Shown: positions 42,417 to 51,536 of the stretch, in pieces | Layout: the number at the start of each line of letters is the position of its first letter | Numbering within the stretch: position 1 is the stretch's first letter | Origin: Clostridia bacterium | GTDB taxonomy: Bacteria > Bacillota > Clostridia > Oscillospirales > CAG-272 | DNA: 64,000 nucleotides | NCBI GenBank assembly: GCA_017621655.1 | Contig: JAGASS010000033.1 | Location: 62,001-126,000 of the forward strand | Direction: 5' to 3' | Translations under genes and position numbers: made by a program | The notes under the pieces: model-generated | What the model saw: the letters and a program-made list of their open reading frames with translations, nothing else | The model's database searches: none | Told to the model about the DNA's origin: nothing

Positions 42417-44030
42417 ATGATTACAGTTTCAGATCTCAGCTTTCAGTTTGGCGGACAGCTTCTCTTTAAGGACGTTGACCTCAAGTTTACCCCCGGCAAC
42501 TGTTACGGTATAATCGGCGCTAATGGCGCAGGCAAGTCGACCTTTCTTAAGATCCTTTGCGGCGAGCTTGATCCGACGAAGGGCGCTGTCACTATTCCTG
42601 ACACGGTCAGAATGTCGGTATTACGTCAGGACCACTTTGCTTTTGACGATTTTACCGTTCTTGACACCGTAATTCAGGGTAACAAGCGTCTTTACGACAT
42701 TATGAAGGAAAAGGACGCTATATACGCAAAAGAGGATTTCACCGACGAGGACGGCATTCGCGCCTCTGAGCTTGAGGGCGAATTCGCCGAGCTTAACGGT
42801 TGGGAGGCGGAGTCCGACGCGTCGAAGCTTCTTCAGGGTCTCGGACTATCCGACTCCATTCTTTACGATCTTATGTCGACTCTCAAGGAGAGCGAAAAGG
42901 TCAAGGTGCTTCTTGCGCAGGCGCTTTTCGGAAATCCCGATATTATTCTTCTCGACGAACCGACGAACGGTCTCGATATTGACGCAGTCAGATGGCTTGA
43001 GGACTTTCTTGCCGACTATTTCGGTACTGTTCTCGTCGTTTCTCACGACCGTCACTTCCTTAATAACGTTTGTACCAATATCGTCGATATCGACTACGGC
43101 TCTATAAAGATGTACGTCGGTAACTACGAGTTCTGGTATGAATCCAGCCAGCTTATGCAGCGCCTTATTAAGCAGCAGAACAAGAAGAACGAGGACAAGA
43201 TCCGCGAGCTTCAGGCGTTCATTTCGCGCTTCTCTGCAAACAAGAGTAAGTCCCGCCAGGCGACGGCAAGAAGAAAGCTTCTTGACAAGATCGCCCTTGA
43301 AGAGATACCCGCGTCGAGCAGACGCTATCCGTTTATCGGCTTCGATATGGACCGCGAGGCGGGCAAGGATATTCTTTTCGTTAACGATCTTACCAAGACC
43401 GAAAACGGCGAGATCATGTTCAAGGATCTGACCTTCACCGTAAACAAGGGCGATAAGATCGCTTTCGTCGGTAACGAGCAGGCAATCACTTCCCTTTTCC
43501 GTGTTCTTATGGAAGAGACCGAGCCGGACAGCGGCTCCTTCAAGTGGGGCATCAGCATCACGAAGTCCTACTTCCCTCACGACAACAGCGAGTATTTTAA
43601 CGGCTGTCACGATTCGATCCTCGATTGGATGCGCCGTTACTCGAAGGATCAGACTGAAACGTACCTACGCGGATTCCTCGGCAGAATGCTCTTCTCAAAC
43701 GAGAGCGTTTTCAAGGAGGTAAACGTTCTTTCGGGCGGTGAAAAGGTCAGATGTATGTTCTCACGCATGATGCTTTTCGGCTCGAACGTACTTCTTCTCG
43801 ATCAGCCGACCGACCATCTCGACCTTGAATCCATCACCGCGGTCAACCACGGTCTTGACAACTTCAAGGGCAACGTTCTCTTCACCTCGCACGACTACGA
43901 GATCGTAAACACCGTTGCTAACAGGATCATTGAGATCAAGAGCGACGGCACCTACGTTGACCGTCAGGGCAACTACGACGATTTCGTCGAGTACAAGAAG
44001 GCACAGGGAATTCTCAATATTACGCTTTGA
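42417..44030 (+). CDS. ABC-F family protein with one degenerate composite ATP site
   Basis: A 537-residue soluble protein with two ATP-binding cassettes and a linker (about 235-310), of the YkpA/YbiT type that acts on ribosomes. Cassette 1 has a normal Walker A (GANGAGKST, Lys40) and Walker B (LLDEPTNGLD, Glu181), but its signature reads LKESE at 156-160 instead of LSGGE. Cassette 2 has a normal signature (LSGGE, 438-442), but its Walker A is GNEQAITS (352-359) without the lysine, and Walker B is LLDQPTDHLD with Gln463 in place of the catalytic Glu. Each ATP site pairs Walker A/B of one cassette with the signature of the other, so one site is complete and the other lost all three elements together. 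The start follows GAGG. Confidence 0.9.
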   Translation: MITVSDLSFQFGGQLLFKDVDLKFTPGNCYGIIGANGAGKSTFLKILCGELDPTKGAVTIPDTVRMSVLRQDHFAFDDFTVLDTVIQGNKRLYDIMKEKDAIYAKEDFTDEDGIRASELEGEFAELNGWEAESDASKLLQGLGLSDSILYDLMSTLKESEKVKVLLAQALFGNPDIILLDEPTNGLDIDAVRWLEDFLADYFGTVLVVSHDRHFLNNVCTNIVDIDYGSIKMYVGNYEFWYESSQLMQRLIKQQNKKNEDKIRELQAFISRFSANKSKSRQATARRKLLDKIALEEIPASSRRYPFIGFDMDREAGKDILFVNDLTKTENGEIMFKDLTFTVNKGDKIAFVGNEQAITSLFRVLMEETEPDSGSFKWGISITKSYFPHDNSEYFNGCHDSILDWMRRYSKDQTETYLRGFLGRMLFSNESVFKEVNVLSGGEKVRCMFSRMMLFGSNVLLLDQPTDHLDLESITAVNHGLDNFKGNVLFTSHDYEIVNTVANRIIEIKSDGTYVDRQGNYDDFVEYKKAQGILNITL

Positions 44031-44037
44031 TAAAAAA

Positions 44038-44066
44038 GGGACAGAGACGTAAATCTCTGTCCTTTT
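44038..44066. terminator. Bidirectional terminator between the ABC-F and GH20-like genes
   Basis: GGGACAGAGA, loop and TCTCTGTCC, followed by TTTT. The same GGACAGAGA core is found at 26694-26719. Confidence 0.82.
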
Positions 44067-44075
44067 GCTTTTATT

Positions 44076-45032
44076 TTAGAACGAATCGGGGTAGAATTTC
44101 TTTCTGCCGAGGTAGAACTGATGAGCGTCGTTATAGAGAGAATAGAGCATACGGTCGGTCGTTGCGTGCCATGCTGCAGTCATTATTCCCTTCAGGTGAT
44201 TGGGGTCAAGGTTTTCCTTGCAGTACGCTATCGTACCGATCGTATTTTGATTATTTTCCCAGGTCGAGCAGGTCGGGATCTGATCGAAGCCGTGCTTATC
44301 AAGCACATCATAGGCACGAAGCATTTTGTAGCTATAAGAATCGGTCGGGTAATCGCGAAGATGTCCGTAGAACCAGTTTGACTGAAGGATCGACTTCGGC
44401 ATCTTGTTTAAGAACTTTTCCTCGTGATTCCACATATAGTCGGACCACACCCACGGGCGTGCGCCGTGCTTTCCGCATTCGTCAGCGAGATAATAGAGGT
44501 CGTGCCACCAGAGGTCGCCGTTACGAACTATCGTCATTTCGTAGTGCTTCTGCATGTGTGCTTCCTCCTCGTCGAAGCCGAGGTGGAACAGCTCCGGGTT
44601 ACCGAAAAGCTCGCAGACCTCCGAGATAACGTCGGATGCGACCTTATAGTAGGTCTGTGTCGAGATCATTCTTCTGTATTCCTTGAGCCAAGTATCGTGG
44701 CAGGTCGAGAAATTGAGCTTCGGAATGGGCGTTATCCCAAGTGCGCGCATTTCGTCAAGCTTTTTCTTTGCGTAGTCCTTATCCCACGCGTTCGGTGCGG
44801 ATATCTCGGGATGGCTTTCGTACTTGATTCCGTCTCCGACGTCAACAAGCACTGCGTTGAAGCCCCTTTCTGCGATAAAGGAAAGGGTCTTATCCCATGC
44901 GTTTTCGCTGAACTCAATTTCGTCCGTATACTGCGGAACGAGATTCCATCCGCGAAGCGGTGAGCTTTCGTCCTCCCACTGATGGTCCGAAAGCATCAGC
45001 ATATACGCCCAAATCATATTGTTTTTCATCAT
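44076..45032 (-). CDS. TIM-barrel glycosidase-like protein, GH20-like
   Basis: A 318-residue protein without signal peptide. Barrel-strand features are visible (AVLVDVGDGIKYESHPEI, GITPIPKLNFSTCH, FHLGFDEEEA at about 190-199), the last being a likely catalytic acidic pair reminiscent of the HxGxDE motif of GH20. It is shorter than true hexosaminidases and lacks their N-terminal domain. The start is ATG 45032 (or the adjacent ATG), preceded by ACGGAGG; the longer frame would include the upstream gene end. It lies 13 bp after the lipoprotein glycosidase and is probably co-transcribed with it. Enzymatic activity is inferred only. Confidence 0.6.
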   Translation of the reverse strand: MMKNNMIWAYMLMLSDHQWEDESSPLRGWNLVPQYTDEIEFSENAWDKTLSFIAERGFNAVLVDVGDGIKYESHPEISAPNAWDKDYAKKKLDEMRALGITPIPKLNFSTCHDTWLKEYRRMISTQTYYKVASDVISEVCELFGNPELFHLGFDEEEAHMQKHYEMTIVRNGDLWWHDLYYLADECGKHGARPWVWSDYMWNHEEKFLNKMPKSILQSNWFYGHLRDYPTDSYSYKMLRAYDVLDKHGFDQIPTCSTWENNQNTIGTIAYCKENLDPNHLKGIMTAAWHATTDRMLYSLYNDAHQFYLGRKKFYPDSF

Positions 45033-45045
45033 TTTATCCTCCGTT

Positions 45046-47259
45046 TTATTTTGATAGCGAAACGGTAATTTCGCAAAGAGTCTCACTGACCTCGGCCAGC
45101 ACGCCGTCAACGTATACCTTGAGTCCTGCTCCCTCACCGTAACGTGAGCCGTCCTTATCGTAGATAATAGTCACGTTCTTACCGTGATACGGCAGATTTT
45201 CAAGGCAGAAGTATTCCCAATCCTTCGGAACGAGCGGTGATATTTTCAGCTCGTCACCGCTGTCAGGTGTTATTCCGAGAAGTCCCGTGATCAAAAGATT
45301 CGTATACTGCGAATGATTATAATACGAGCTTCTTTCCGTTATCTGTATCCATTCGCCGCTATCGGGAAGCAGACTTTCGCCTATCCACGGCGTCTCTCTT
45401 ACTCCGTCGCCGTCTACGTCGTTATAGTGCGTCAGCGCATAATTTCTAAGAAGCGTGAAGTAATCGTCGGCATCAACGTAGCTTTGGTTTTCGTAATTTC
45501 TGATCACGTTCGCCATTGCGATAAGTGTTTGCGTCGTTGCAAAGGGCCATGACGGACCGTTCCATTTGCAGTGTCTATCGTACAGCTCGAGGATCGCCTT
45601 TTCCCTCTCGGCGGTAAGAGGACCGTATTCCGCGTAGAAATAATCGGGATCCATAAGATACTTCCATATCTCTGCATGCTCGGCATCATCGTTCGGCATA
45701 TTGAACATCCATGGGGCATAGCCAATCAGCTCGCGAACGTCACAGTATGTGTCCTCGCCGTCGTGCCAACCGCGGTAGAACGAGCCGTCCCACAGCTTTT
45801 CCATTGCCGTTTTGATCTCCGATGCCCTTAATATGAACTTTTCGTACGTTTCATTATCGCCCTGCATTTTTGCAAATTCCGCTATAGCGAGGGCGTTTGC
45901 GTACATATAGCTATTGAAGGTCGGACGGTAGGTTCGGTATTTATTACTCGGATCACTTACCGATGTCTCCATTCCCTCCGAGCCGCCGTTGATCTTATAC
46001 AGACCAAAGCTATCATCATAGTGAGTTGACGTGAATCGGTTATAGAATCCCTCAAGAGACTTATAATACCTCGATATGCTTTCGTCGCCTGAGGTAAGAT
46101 ACCTCTGATAGAACGCCTCAGGCAGCCAGCTTGTATAGAGATAGATCGCGCTCGAGCCCCGCACAAACCAATACTGCATATAATCATCAATGTATTTTTG
46201 GTCGCGAAGCCATCTTCCCTCATATATATGATGTCCTGCCGCGCAGACTATCGCGTTATCGTTACGCGCCCACGCGACGTTCGGGAGAAATTCTGTAATG
46301 ACGTATGTATTCGAAGTCGTAAGACGGATCTGACTTCGGTAGGTATGCCAGCGGTAATAGTATATCTGCTCCATGCTTTCATCGGGTAGATCGATATACG
46401 GGATATTGTATTCAAACCACGCGTTGAAGCTTGTTCTTTGAGTCTTAATAGGATCTTTATCCTTAAAAAACGCTTGAAGAATATTCTTATCGGCGTTTTT
46501 GCGGTCGAATGCAGCGCCAAGCTTAAAGGTATGAGCTTCCCCGGGAGCTATCTCTACAGATGCGGTAAGCTCTTTATCTTTTGCCTTAAAGCCATCGCCC
46601 GTTGCCACTATATCGAGCACGTCCTTGTTATCGCGTCTGAACGTCGCGTTAAGCGCGTTACCGTTGACAGAGGTCTCATAGACGTTACCGTTCAGATTCG
46701 CTTTGACGGTTGCTTTTACCTTCTCGTCGGAGCCGTTTTTGACCTCGATCATGACCGCTATCATATTCTCGGTCGAAACGTATTTATAGCCCGTAACAAC
46801 GACACCCTTTGAGCTTTCATAATGCGAGGTGACTACGCTCGGCGTATAGAATGCGTCCTTGACCGAAACGGATCTATCGTTGATCTTGACCTGTATCGGC
46901 ATTCCCCAGCCCGTATTTATGAGCTTCGAATCATCATAGCTCATCGCCGTCAACGTCGTGTTTGCGTGTATTGAAGAGTTATTAAAGCCCCAGCCCGGCT
47001 GATAGAACGAGAAAACGAGGTCGTTATAGCCAAGAGGCATGCCCCTTTGGTACTCTGACGCAAGTATTTCGTCAATATTCTTTTTGCCCCAGATATGATC
47101 TGTAAAGGTCTCGTCGTGCTTATACTTGTTTTCGAAAGCCGGTGTCTCAATTGGTTCTATCTTTTTCACTTTTTCTTTTCCTCCGCAGCCAAATGCAGTA
47201 ATTACGCTCAGAACAGCGAGCGCGAAGCTTAATATACAAACAGATCTTTTCAAAGTCAT
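45046..47259 (-). CDS. Lipoprotein with six-hairpin (alpha/alpha)6 glycosidase domain
   Basis: A 737-residue protein. The N-terminal signal peptide ends in a lipobox-like TAFGC (Cys25), so it is likely a membrane-anchored lipoprotein on the outer face. A beta-sandwich domain (about 60-270) is followed by an (alpha/alpha)6 barrel (about 280-690) of the MGH1/GH63-like six-hairpin class, with conserved segments WARNDNAIVCAAGHH, LYTSWLPEAFYQRYL, CKWNGPSWPFATTQT and the C-terminal YNHSQYTNLLITGL. Substrate unknown; relatives act on plant or host polysaccharides. The gene is followed 13 bp on by the GH20-like gene. A terminator precedes it, and no separate promoter was found, so read-through from the M23 gene is likely. 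Confidence 0.8.
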   Translation of the reverse strand: MTLKRSVCILSFALAVLSVITAFGCGGKEKVKKIEPIETPAFENKYKHDETFTDHIWGKKNIDEILASEYQRGMPLGYNDLVFSFYQPGWGFNNSSIHANTTLTAMSYDDSKLINTGWGMPIQVKINDRSVSVKDAFYTPSVVTSHYESSKGVVVTGYKYVSTENMIAVMIEVKNGSDEKVKATVKANLNGNVYETSVNGNALNATFRRDNKDVLDIVATGDGFKAKDKELTASVEIAPGEAHTFKLGAAFDRKNADKNILQAFFKDKDPIKTQRTSFNAWFEYNIPYIDLPDESMEQIYYYRWHTYRSQIRLTTSNTYVITEFLPNVAWARNDNAIVCAAGHHIYEGRWLRDQKYIDDYMQYWFVRGSSAIYLYTSWLPEAFYQRYLTSGDESISRYYKSLEGFYNRFTSTHYDDSFGLYKINGGSEGMETSVSDPSNKYRTYRPTFNSYMYANALAIAEFAKMQGDNETYEKFILRASEIKTAMEKLWDGSFYRGWHDGEDTYCDVRELIGYAPWMFNMPNDDAEHAEIWKYLMDPDYFYAEYGPLTAEREKAILELYDRHCKWNGPSWPFATTQTLIAMANVIRNYENQSYVDADDYFTLLRNYALTHYNDVDGDGVRETPWIGESLLPDSGEWIQITERSSYYNHSQYTNLLITGLLGITPDSGDELKISPLVPKDWEYFCLENLPYHGKNVTIIYDKDGSRYGEGAGLKVYVDGVLAEVSETLCEITVSLSK

Positions 47260-47278
47260 TCCACCTCTCCAAGTACAG

Positions 47279-47307
47279 AAAAAGGTCGGCTTTGAGCCGA
47301 CCTTTTT
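47279..47307 (-). terminator. Terminator-like hairpin between the M23 and lipoprotein genes
   Basis: AAAAAGGTCGGCT, loop TTG and the perfect complement with T5 form a strong intrinsic terminator for the M23 gene. The next gene begins 20 bp later on the same strand without an evident promoter. Confidence 0.85.
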
Positions 47308-47308
47308 G

Positions 47309-48964
47309 TTACTTTAATCCGATCGCCTCGGCAACTGTGCTGTGTACCGAGACACCTTCTGTCTCGTAATTGTAATAACGAACGGGGGTGTCGTATACGT
47401 AAAGTCCGAAGTGAAGCGTCGTTCCGGTGCAGAAGCCGGTACTTCCAACGATTCCGAGAACAGTTCCCTTGCCGATCTCCTGACCGACGGTCACGTTCGT
47501 ACTACTCATATGTGCGTAGAGCGACTTAAGTCCGCCGCCGTGCTCGATTATTACAGTTCGTCCCGAAAGCGTCGTTTCACCGACGTAAACGACCTTACCC
47601 GGCAGGCACGCCTTTACGGAATCCCCTTCCTTGACGTAATAGTTTACGCCCTCATGCGAGTAGGTTATTCCTGCTTTTTCGAGTATAATGTTAATACCGA
47701 ATCCGCTACGGATCTTTCTTGTCGTCGGATCCATTATCTTATTATCGTTCATCCAGTAGAGCTTGTCCTCTTTCGCTCCCAGATAAGGAGCAACGGTCTC
47801 ATTGAACTCTGCTATCGTGGTCTTGTTTCTAAGCTCTTCGATGGTCGTCTTTTCGATACTCTGATAGTCCTTACCTATGCTTCTCTTTACAAGAGTAACG
47901 GAAAGCTCTCTTGTAGTATCTCCGTAGCCGAGGGTGAAGGTATAATCAAGCGCACCCTTATTAGCCGCTTCGTCCTTGAGCGAGAACGGGATTATCGCGT
48001 GATAATATCCGCCGTATTCATAGAATACCGGCTTCGCCTCTATCGCCGGCTCAGACGAGAAGGTAATGAGCGAGGGATCTACGATATTCTTTGCCGATAC
48101 GATCACAAAATCGCCGTATTTAAGCGAGGCGTGCTCGCTCAGATAGAATACAGGGGGCGACTGAACGTTTGCGGTGAAGAGATATTCCGCCTCACCGTAA
48201 TTGCTTCTGTTTTCGGTCTTATACCATTTTGCGATGACCTTTACGTCATAAACGGTATTGTCGGCAAAAAGGTTAGGATCGATATTTTCATACTCATTAT
48301 CAAAAACGACGTTGCCATTCTGATCCTTGATCACAGCGTAGATATAGTCGGGAGCAATATCGAAATCAAGCTGAAGTCCGCCCGAGACGACGCAGGTCTG
48401 GTTACCGTTTGCCTTATTTGTCTCGCCGTCGGCATAGGTGCCGTTAATACCGATATATTTCCAATTTATAGAGCTTGGAAGCACGTTATCGGTTCTTCCG
48501 ACGTTAAGGGTCGGCTGAGAGGCATTCGGGAAAACGTCGGTTGCAAATTCGGTCTTAAGGAAGGCAACTGCGTTTTTCTTCTCGACCTTGTAAAGCTTGC
48601 CGCTACCGTCACGGAAGAAGCACTTTGAAGAATCAGAGCTGAGGTAATAGGTATAATCATAAACCTTGTTATAGCTTGAATAGGAGACCTTATATACAGA
48701 GAAGCTCGAAGCTCCCGAGGGAAGCGAGGAGACCTTCTTTGCGTTTTTGTGCATTCCGATAAGGGTGCTGTAAAGAGAGCTGCTGCCCTTATCCGATTTA
48801 AGATAAGTTTCGCTTTCGCCGTTAGGCATCGTCAGCTCGATCTTGGATACCGAGCCCTCGGTTACGGGATTCGCTTTTGAGTATATATAAGACGACAGCG
48901 CTATTACTGTCGGCATTATGATTATTGCCACGACTATCGCGAGTGTTACTATTCTGTTCTTCAT
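47309..48964 (-). CDS. Exported M23/LytM-like protein with degenerate active site
   Basis: A 551-residue protein with one N-terminal membrane helix or uncleaved signal (about 6-29), a long extracellular region with Ig-like parts (about 150-380), and a C-terminal LytM domain (about 430-530). The usual zinc motif HxGxD is HEGVN (His437 to Asn441, Asp lost). The middle histidine is kept in YAHMS (His485). The HxH motif is T516-L-H518, with the first His lost. At least two active residues are therefore missing, so it probably does not cut peptidoglycan but binds it or regulates a partner, as described for SpoIIQ and EnvC-like LytM proteins. The operon with the lipoprotein glycosidase is unusual for SpoIIQ. 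Confidence 0.85.
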   Translation of the reverse strand: MKNRIVTLAIVVAIIIMPTVIALSSYIYSKANPVTEGSVSKIELTMPNGESETYLKSDKGSSSLYSTLIGMHKNAKKVSSLPSGASSFSVYKVSYSSYNKVYDYTYYLSSDSSKCFFRDGSGKLYKVEKKNAVAFLKTEFATDVFPNASQPTLNVGRTDNVLPSSINWKYIGINGTYADGETNKANGNQTCVVSGGLQLDFDIAPDYIYAVIKDQNGNVVFDNEYENIDPNLFADNTVYDVKVIAKWYKTENRSNYGEAEYLFTANVQSPPVFYLSEHASLKYGDFVIVSAKNIVDPSLITFSSEPAIEAKPVFYEYGGYYHAIIPFSLKDEAANKGALDYTFTLGYGDTTRELSVTLVKRSIGKDYQSIEKTTIEELRNKTTIAEFNETVAPYLGAKEDKLYWMNDNKIMDPTTRKIRSGFGINIILEKAGITYSHEGVNYYVKEGDSVKACLPGKVVYVGETTLSGRTVIIEHGGGLKSLYAHMSSTNVTVGQEIGKGTVLGIVGSTGFCTGTTLHFGLYVYDTPVRYYNYETEGVSVHSTVAEAIGLK

Positions 48965-49018
48965 ATTTCTACACCTTTCGGGATAATATTCCGTTAAAAC
49001 ATATAATTATACAAATAT

Positions 49019-49047
49019 ATTATACACCAAAGCTCTCATACGGTCAA
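49019..49047 (-). promoter_or_regulatory. Promoter of the M23-like gene
   Basis: TTGACC, a 17-base spacer and TATAAT on the minus strand, about 55 bp before the start at 48964. Confidence 0.8.
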
Positions 49048-49103
49048 GATATATACAAAAAAATTTGATTCAAAAATATATTGAAGAATTTTCGCGTTTT
49101 CTG

Positions 49104-49132
49104 TTGGAATTAGGAAGAATATATGATATAAT
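49104..49132 (+). promoter_or_regulatory. Promoter of the ogg operon
   Basis: TTGGAA, a 17-base spacer ending in TGA and TATAAT, 31 bp before the start. Confidence 0.8.
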
Positions 49133-49163
49133 ATTATGAATATTATTAGAATGGAGAATTGAG

Positions 49164-49997
49164 ATGGCAAACAGCGTAAGCTTTAATAGACCCGAGCATT
49201 TTGATCTCGATCTCATATTTGACTGCGGTCAGTCGTTCCGCTTCGTAAAAAGCAGTGACTGCTCTTATTCAGGGATTGCATTCGGAAAAGCCGTTGATTT
49301 TATACAGGACGATGACAAGATAACGATAGTCGGTGCGGATGAATTCGATTTTGAAAGCATTTGGAAAAGCTATCTCGCTCTCGACATTGACTATTCGGCT
49401 TTAAGAGACGAGATCGTTTCCTCACGCCCCGATGACGAGATCCTGAAAACCGCGATGGAATTCGGCTCCGGTATACGCCTGCTTCGCCAAGAAAAATGGG
49501 AAACTCTTTGCTCCTTCATAATCTCGCAGAACAACAATATTCCGCGTATTCGTTCTCTCGTTGAGTCGCTCTCACGCGAATACGGCAACAAAATAGAATC
49601 GTACAGCGTTGGGGAATTTTACTCGTTCCCGTCTGCTGAAAGGGTTGCAGAGATCGGAATTGATAAGCTCCGTGCCCTTAAGGTCGGCTTCCGTGCGCCA
49701 TACATACACGATGCCGCTACAAAGGTCGCGTCGGGCGAAATTGATCTTGATGCCCTTGATAAGCTTCCGACCGATGAGCTTTTGAGTACACTTATGAGCA
49801 TAAAGGGAGTCGGGCTAAAGGTCGCATCCTGCGTTGCTCTTTTCGCATACGGACGGCTTGACTGCTTCCCTATCGACGTTTGGGTAAAGCGCGTGCTTGA
49901 AAAGTATTATCCCGACGGATTTGATCATACTGCGCTTCCCAATACCGCGGGACTCGTTCAGCAGTATCTTTTCTATTACGAAAGGTTCAGACAATGA
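49164..49997 (+). CDS. ogg: 8-oxoguanine DNA glycosylase, OGG1 type
   Basis: Removes oxidised guanine from DNA. The 277-residue protein has the OGG N-terminal domain (about 1-110, with FDCGQSFRFVKSSD) and the HhH-GPD domain: hairpin SIKGVGLKVASCVALF with catalytic Lys219, then DCFPIDVWVKRVL with Asp238. The typical CISQN-like segment FIISQNNNIPRI is also clear. The start follows ATGGAGAAT. It overlaps the CDF gene by four bases (ATGA), so the two are co-translated. The link to a metal transporter is only positional. Confidence 0.92.
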   Translation: MANSVSFNRPEHFDLDLIFDCGQSFRFVKSSDCSYSGIAFGKAVDFIQDDDKITIVGADEFDFESIWKSYLALDIDYSALRDEIVSSRPDDEILKTAMEFGSGIRLLRQEKWETLCSFIISQNNNIPRIRSLVESLSREYGNKIESYSVGEFYSFPSAERVAEIGIDKLRALKVGFRAPYIHDAATKVASGEIDLDALDKLPTDELLSTLMSIKGVGLKVASCVALFAYGRLDCFPIDVWVKRVLEKYYPDGFDHTALPNTAGLVQQYLFYYERFRQ

Positions 49998-51169
49998 TAA
50001 AGCTTTTAGCGAAGATTTTTATCAAAAATAAGGATTATTCAGACAATTCCGTCCGTTCAAAATACGGTGTTCTATGCGGGATCGTCGGAATAATTCTCAA
50101 TATTCTGCTTTGCTGTGCAAAGCTTGCGGTGTCGGTCATCACCGGCTCGGTCGCGATAAGCGCCGATGCCTTTAACAACCTCGGTGACGCCGGCTCGTCA
50201 GTAATTACGCTGATCGGCTTCAAGCTCGCAGATCAGAAGCCCGACGAGGGACATCCGTTTGGGCACGGAAGAATGGAATATCTTTCTGCGCTCGTCGTTT
50301 CCATGCTTATAATGCTTATGGGCTTCGAGCTTGGAAAAACTTCGGTCTCGAAGATCATTGACGGCGGAAGCCCTGTTTTCAGCTACGTTGCGATCATCGT
50401 GCTCGGGCTTTCGGTTTTAATTAAGCTTTATATTTTTCTCTACAACAGAAGCATCGGAAAGAAGATCAATTCGCAGGCGATGAAGGCGACTGCCGTCGAT
50501 TCGCTTACCGACTGTATCTCGACCTTTGCAGTTCTTCTCGCTACCGTTCTTTCGCTTTTCGTCGATTTTAATTTCGACGGCTGGTGCGGACTTATCATAT
50601 CGGCGTTCATCATCTTCTCGGGCATCAAGGCGGCAAAGGAAACTATAGATCCGCTTCTCGGAACTCCGCCAGAAAGCGACTTTGTTGACAACGTGGAAAA
50701 GATCGTTCTTTCCTACCCCGAAATAGTCGGCATTCACGATCTCGTTGTACACAATTACGGACCGGGGCGCGTGATGCTCAGCTTACACGCAGAGGTGTCG
50801 CAGTCGATAGATATTCTGCTTGCTCACGATATAATTGACAACGCAGAGCAAAAATTAAGCCGTGAGCTGAAGTGCAGCGCCGTTATACATCTTGACCCGA
50901 TCGCAACAGATGACGAAAAGGTAAACGAGGTAAGAAAACGCGTCGGCGAGCTTGCGAAAGCGATCCATCCGCAGATAACGATTCACGATTTCCGAATGGT
51001 CGTCGGTGACAGTCATACCAATCTTATATTCGATATGTCGGTCCCCTTCTCTCTTAAACGAGACGATGACGACATCAAAACGGAAATGGCGCGGCTCGTC
51101 AAGGTGATCGACGAAAAATATCTGACTGTAATTTGCATTGACAAAGAATTTATTAAGGACAGGGAGTAA
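49994..51169 (+). CDS. Cation diffusion facilitator (CDF) family transporter
   Basis: A 391-residue divalent metal exporter. The six-helix core has the metal-site pattern SADAFNNLGDAGSS (DxxxD-type) and GHPFGHGRMEYLSAL, and the second site in MKATAVDSLTDCISTF. The cytoplasmic C-terminal domain (about 225-391) is present, including HDLVVHNYGPGRV. The metal (Zn, Mn, Fe or Co) cannot be assigned safely. It starts within the ogg stop (ATGA) and is followed four bases later by the zinc-ribbon gene. Confidence 0.92.
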   Translation: MIKLLAKIFIKNKDYSDNSVRSKYGVLCGIVGIILNILLCCAKLAVSVITGSVAISADAFNNLGDAGSSVITLIGFKLADQKPDEGHPFGHGRMEYLSALVVSMLIMLMGFELGKTSVSKIIDGGSPVFSYVAIIVLGLSVLIKLYIFLYNRSIGKKINSQAMKATAVDSLTDCISTFAVLLATVLSLFVDFNFDGWCGLIISAFIIFSGIKAAKETIDPLLGTPPESDFVDNVEKIVLSYPEIVGIHDLVVHNYGPGRVMLSLHAEVSQSIDILLAHDIIDNAEQKLSRELKCSAVIHLDPIATDDEKVNEVRKRVGELAKAIHPQITIHDFRMVVGDSHTNLIFDMSVPFSLKRDDDDIKTEMARLVKVIDEKYLTVICIDKEFIKDRE

Positions 51170-51173
51170 CGAA

Positions 51174-51530
51174 ATGGATTTTTGGAAGGAATTTTCAAAG
51201 ACGGTTTCTAGCGCAGCGGAAAGCACCGCAAAGGGTGCCGAAAAGCTGACCGATATGGCAAAGCTTAAATATAAGATCTCGTCTCTCAACACGAAATTGA
51301 CCGATACATACACCGAAATAGGCAAGCTCCGTTATTCCGAAAAGAACGGAGACGTCGTTTCAGCTGAGACCTATACCGAGCTATTCGATAAGGTCGACGA
51401 GCTTAATCTGCAGATCGCGGAATCGGAAACGGAGCTTTACGATCTTATGTGCTTCGTTTCATGCCCGACCTGCGGAACAAGAATGAAAAAGGACTGCCGT
51501 TACTGCCCGAAATGCGGCGAAAGGCGTTAA
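51174..51530 (+). CDS. Small coiled-coil protein with C-terminal zinc ribbon
   Basis: A 118-residue protein. The first ~90 residues are helical and probably coiled coil (AAESTAKGAEKLTDMAKLKYKISSLNTKLTDTYTEIGKLRYS), and the end is a zinc ribbon, CPTCGTRMKKDCRYCPKCGERR. Such proteins are common in clostridia and have no assigned role. ATG 51174 follows AGGGAG. It stands between a metal transporter and an ABC-F gene in one transcript; a link to zinc is only suggested by the ribbon. Confidence 0.75.
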   Translation: MDFWKEFSKTVSSAAESTAKGAEKLTDMAKLKYKISSLNTKLTDTYTEIGKLRYSEKNGDVVSAETYTELFDKVDELNLQIAESETELYDLMCFVSCPTCGTRMKKDCRYCPKCGERR

Positions 51531-51536
51531 AAAATA

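Noticed and set aside
47309..48964. Calling the M23 protein SpoIIQ
   Set aside because: The active site is degenerate as in SpoIIQ, but the protein is about twice as long, has extra Ig-like regions and no sporulation neighbours.
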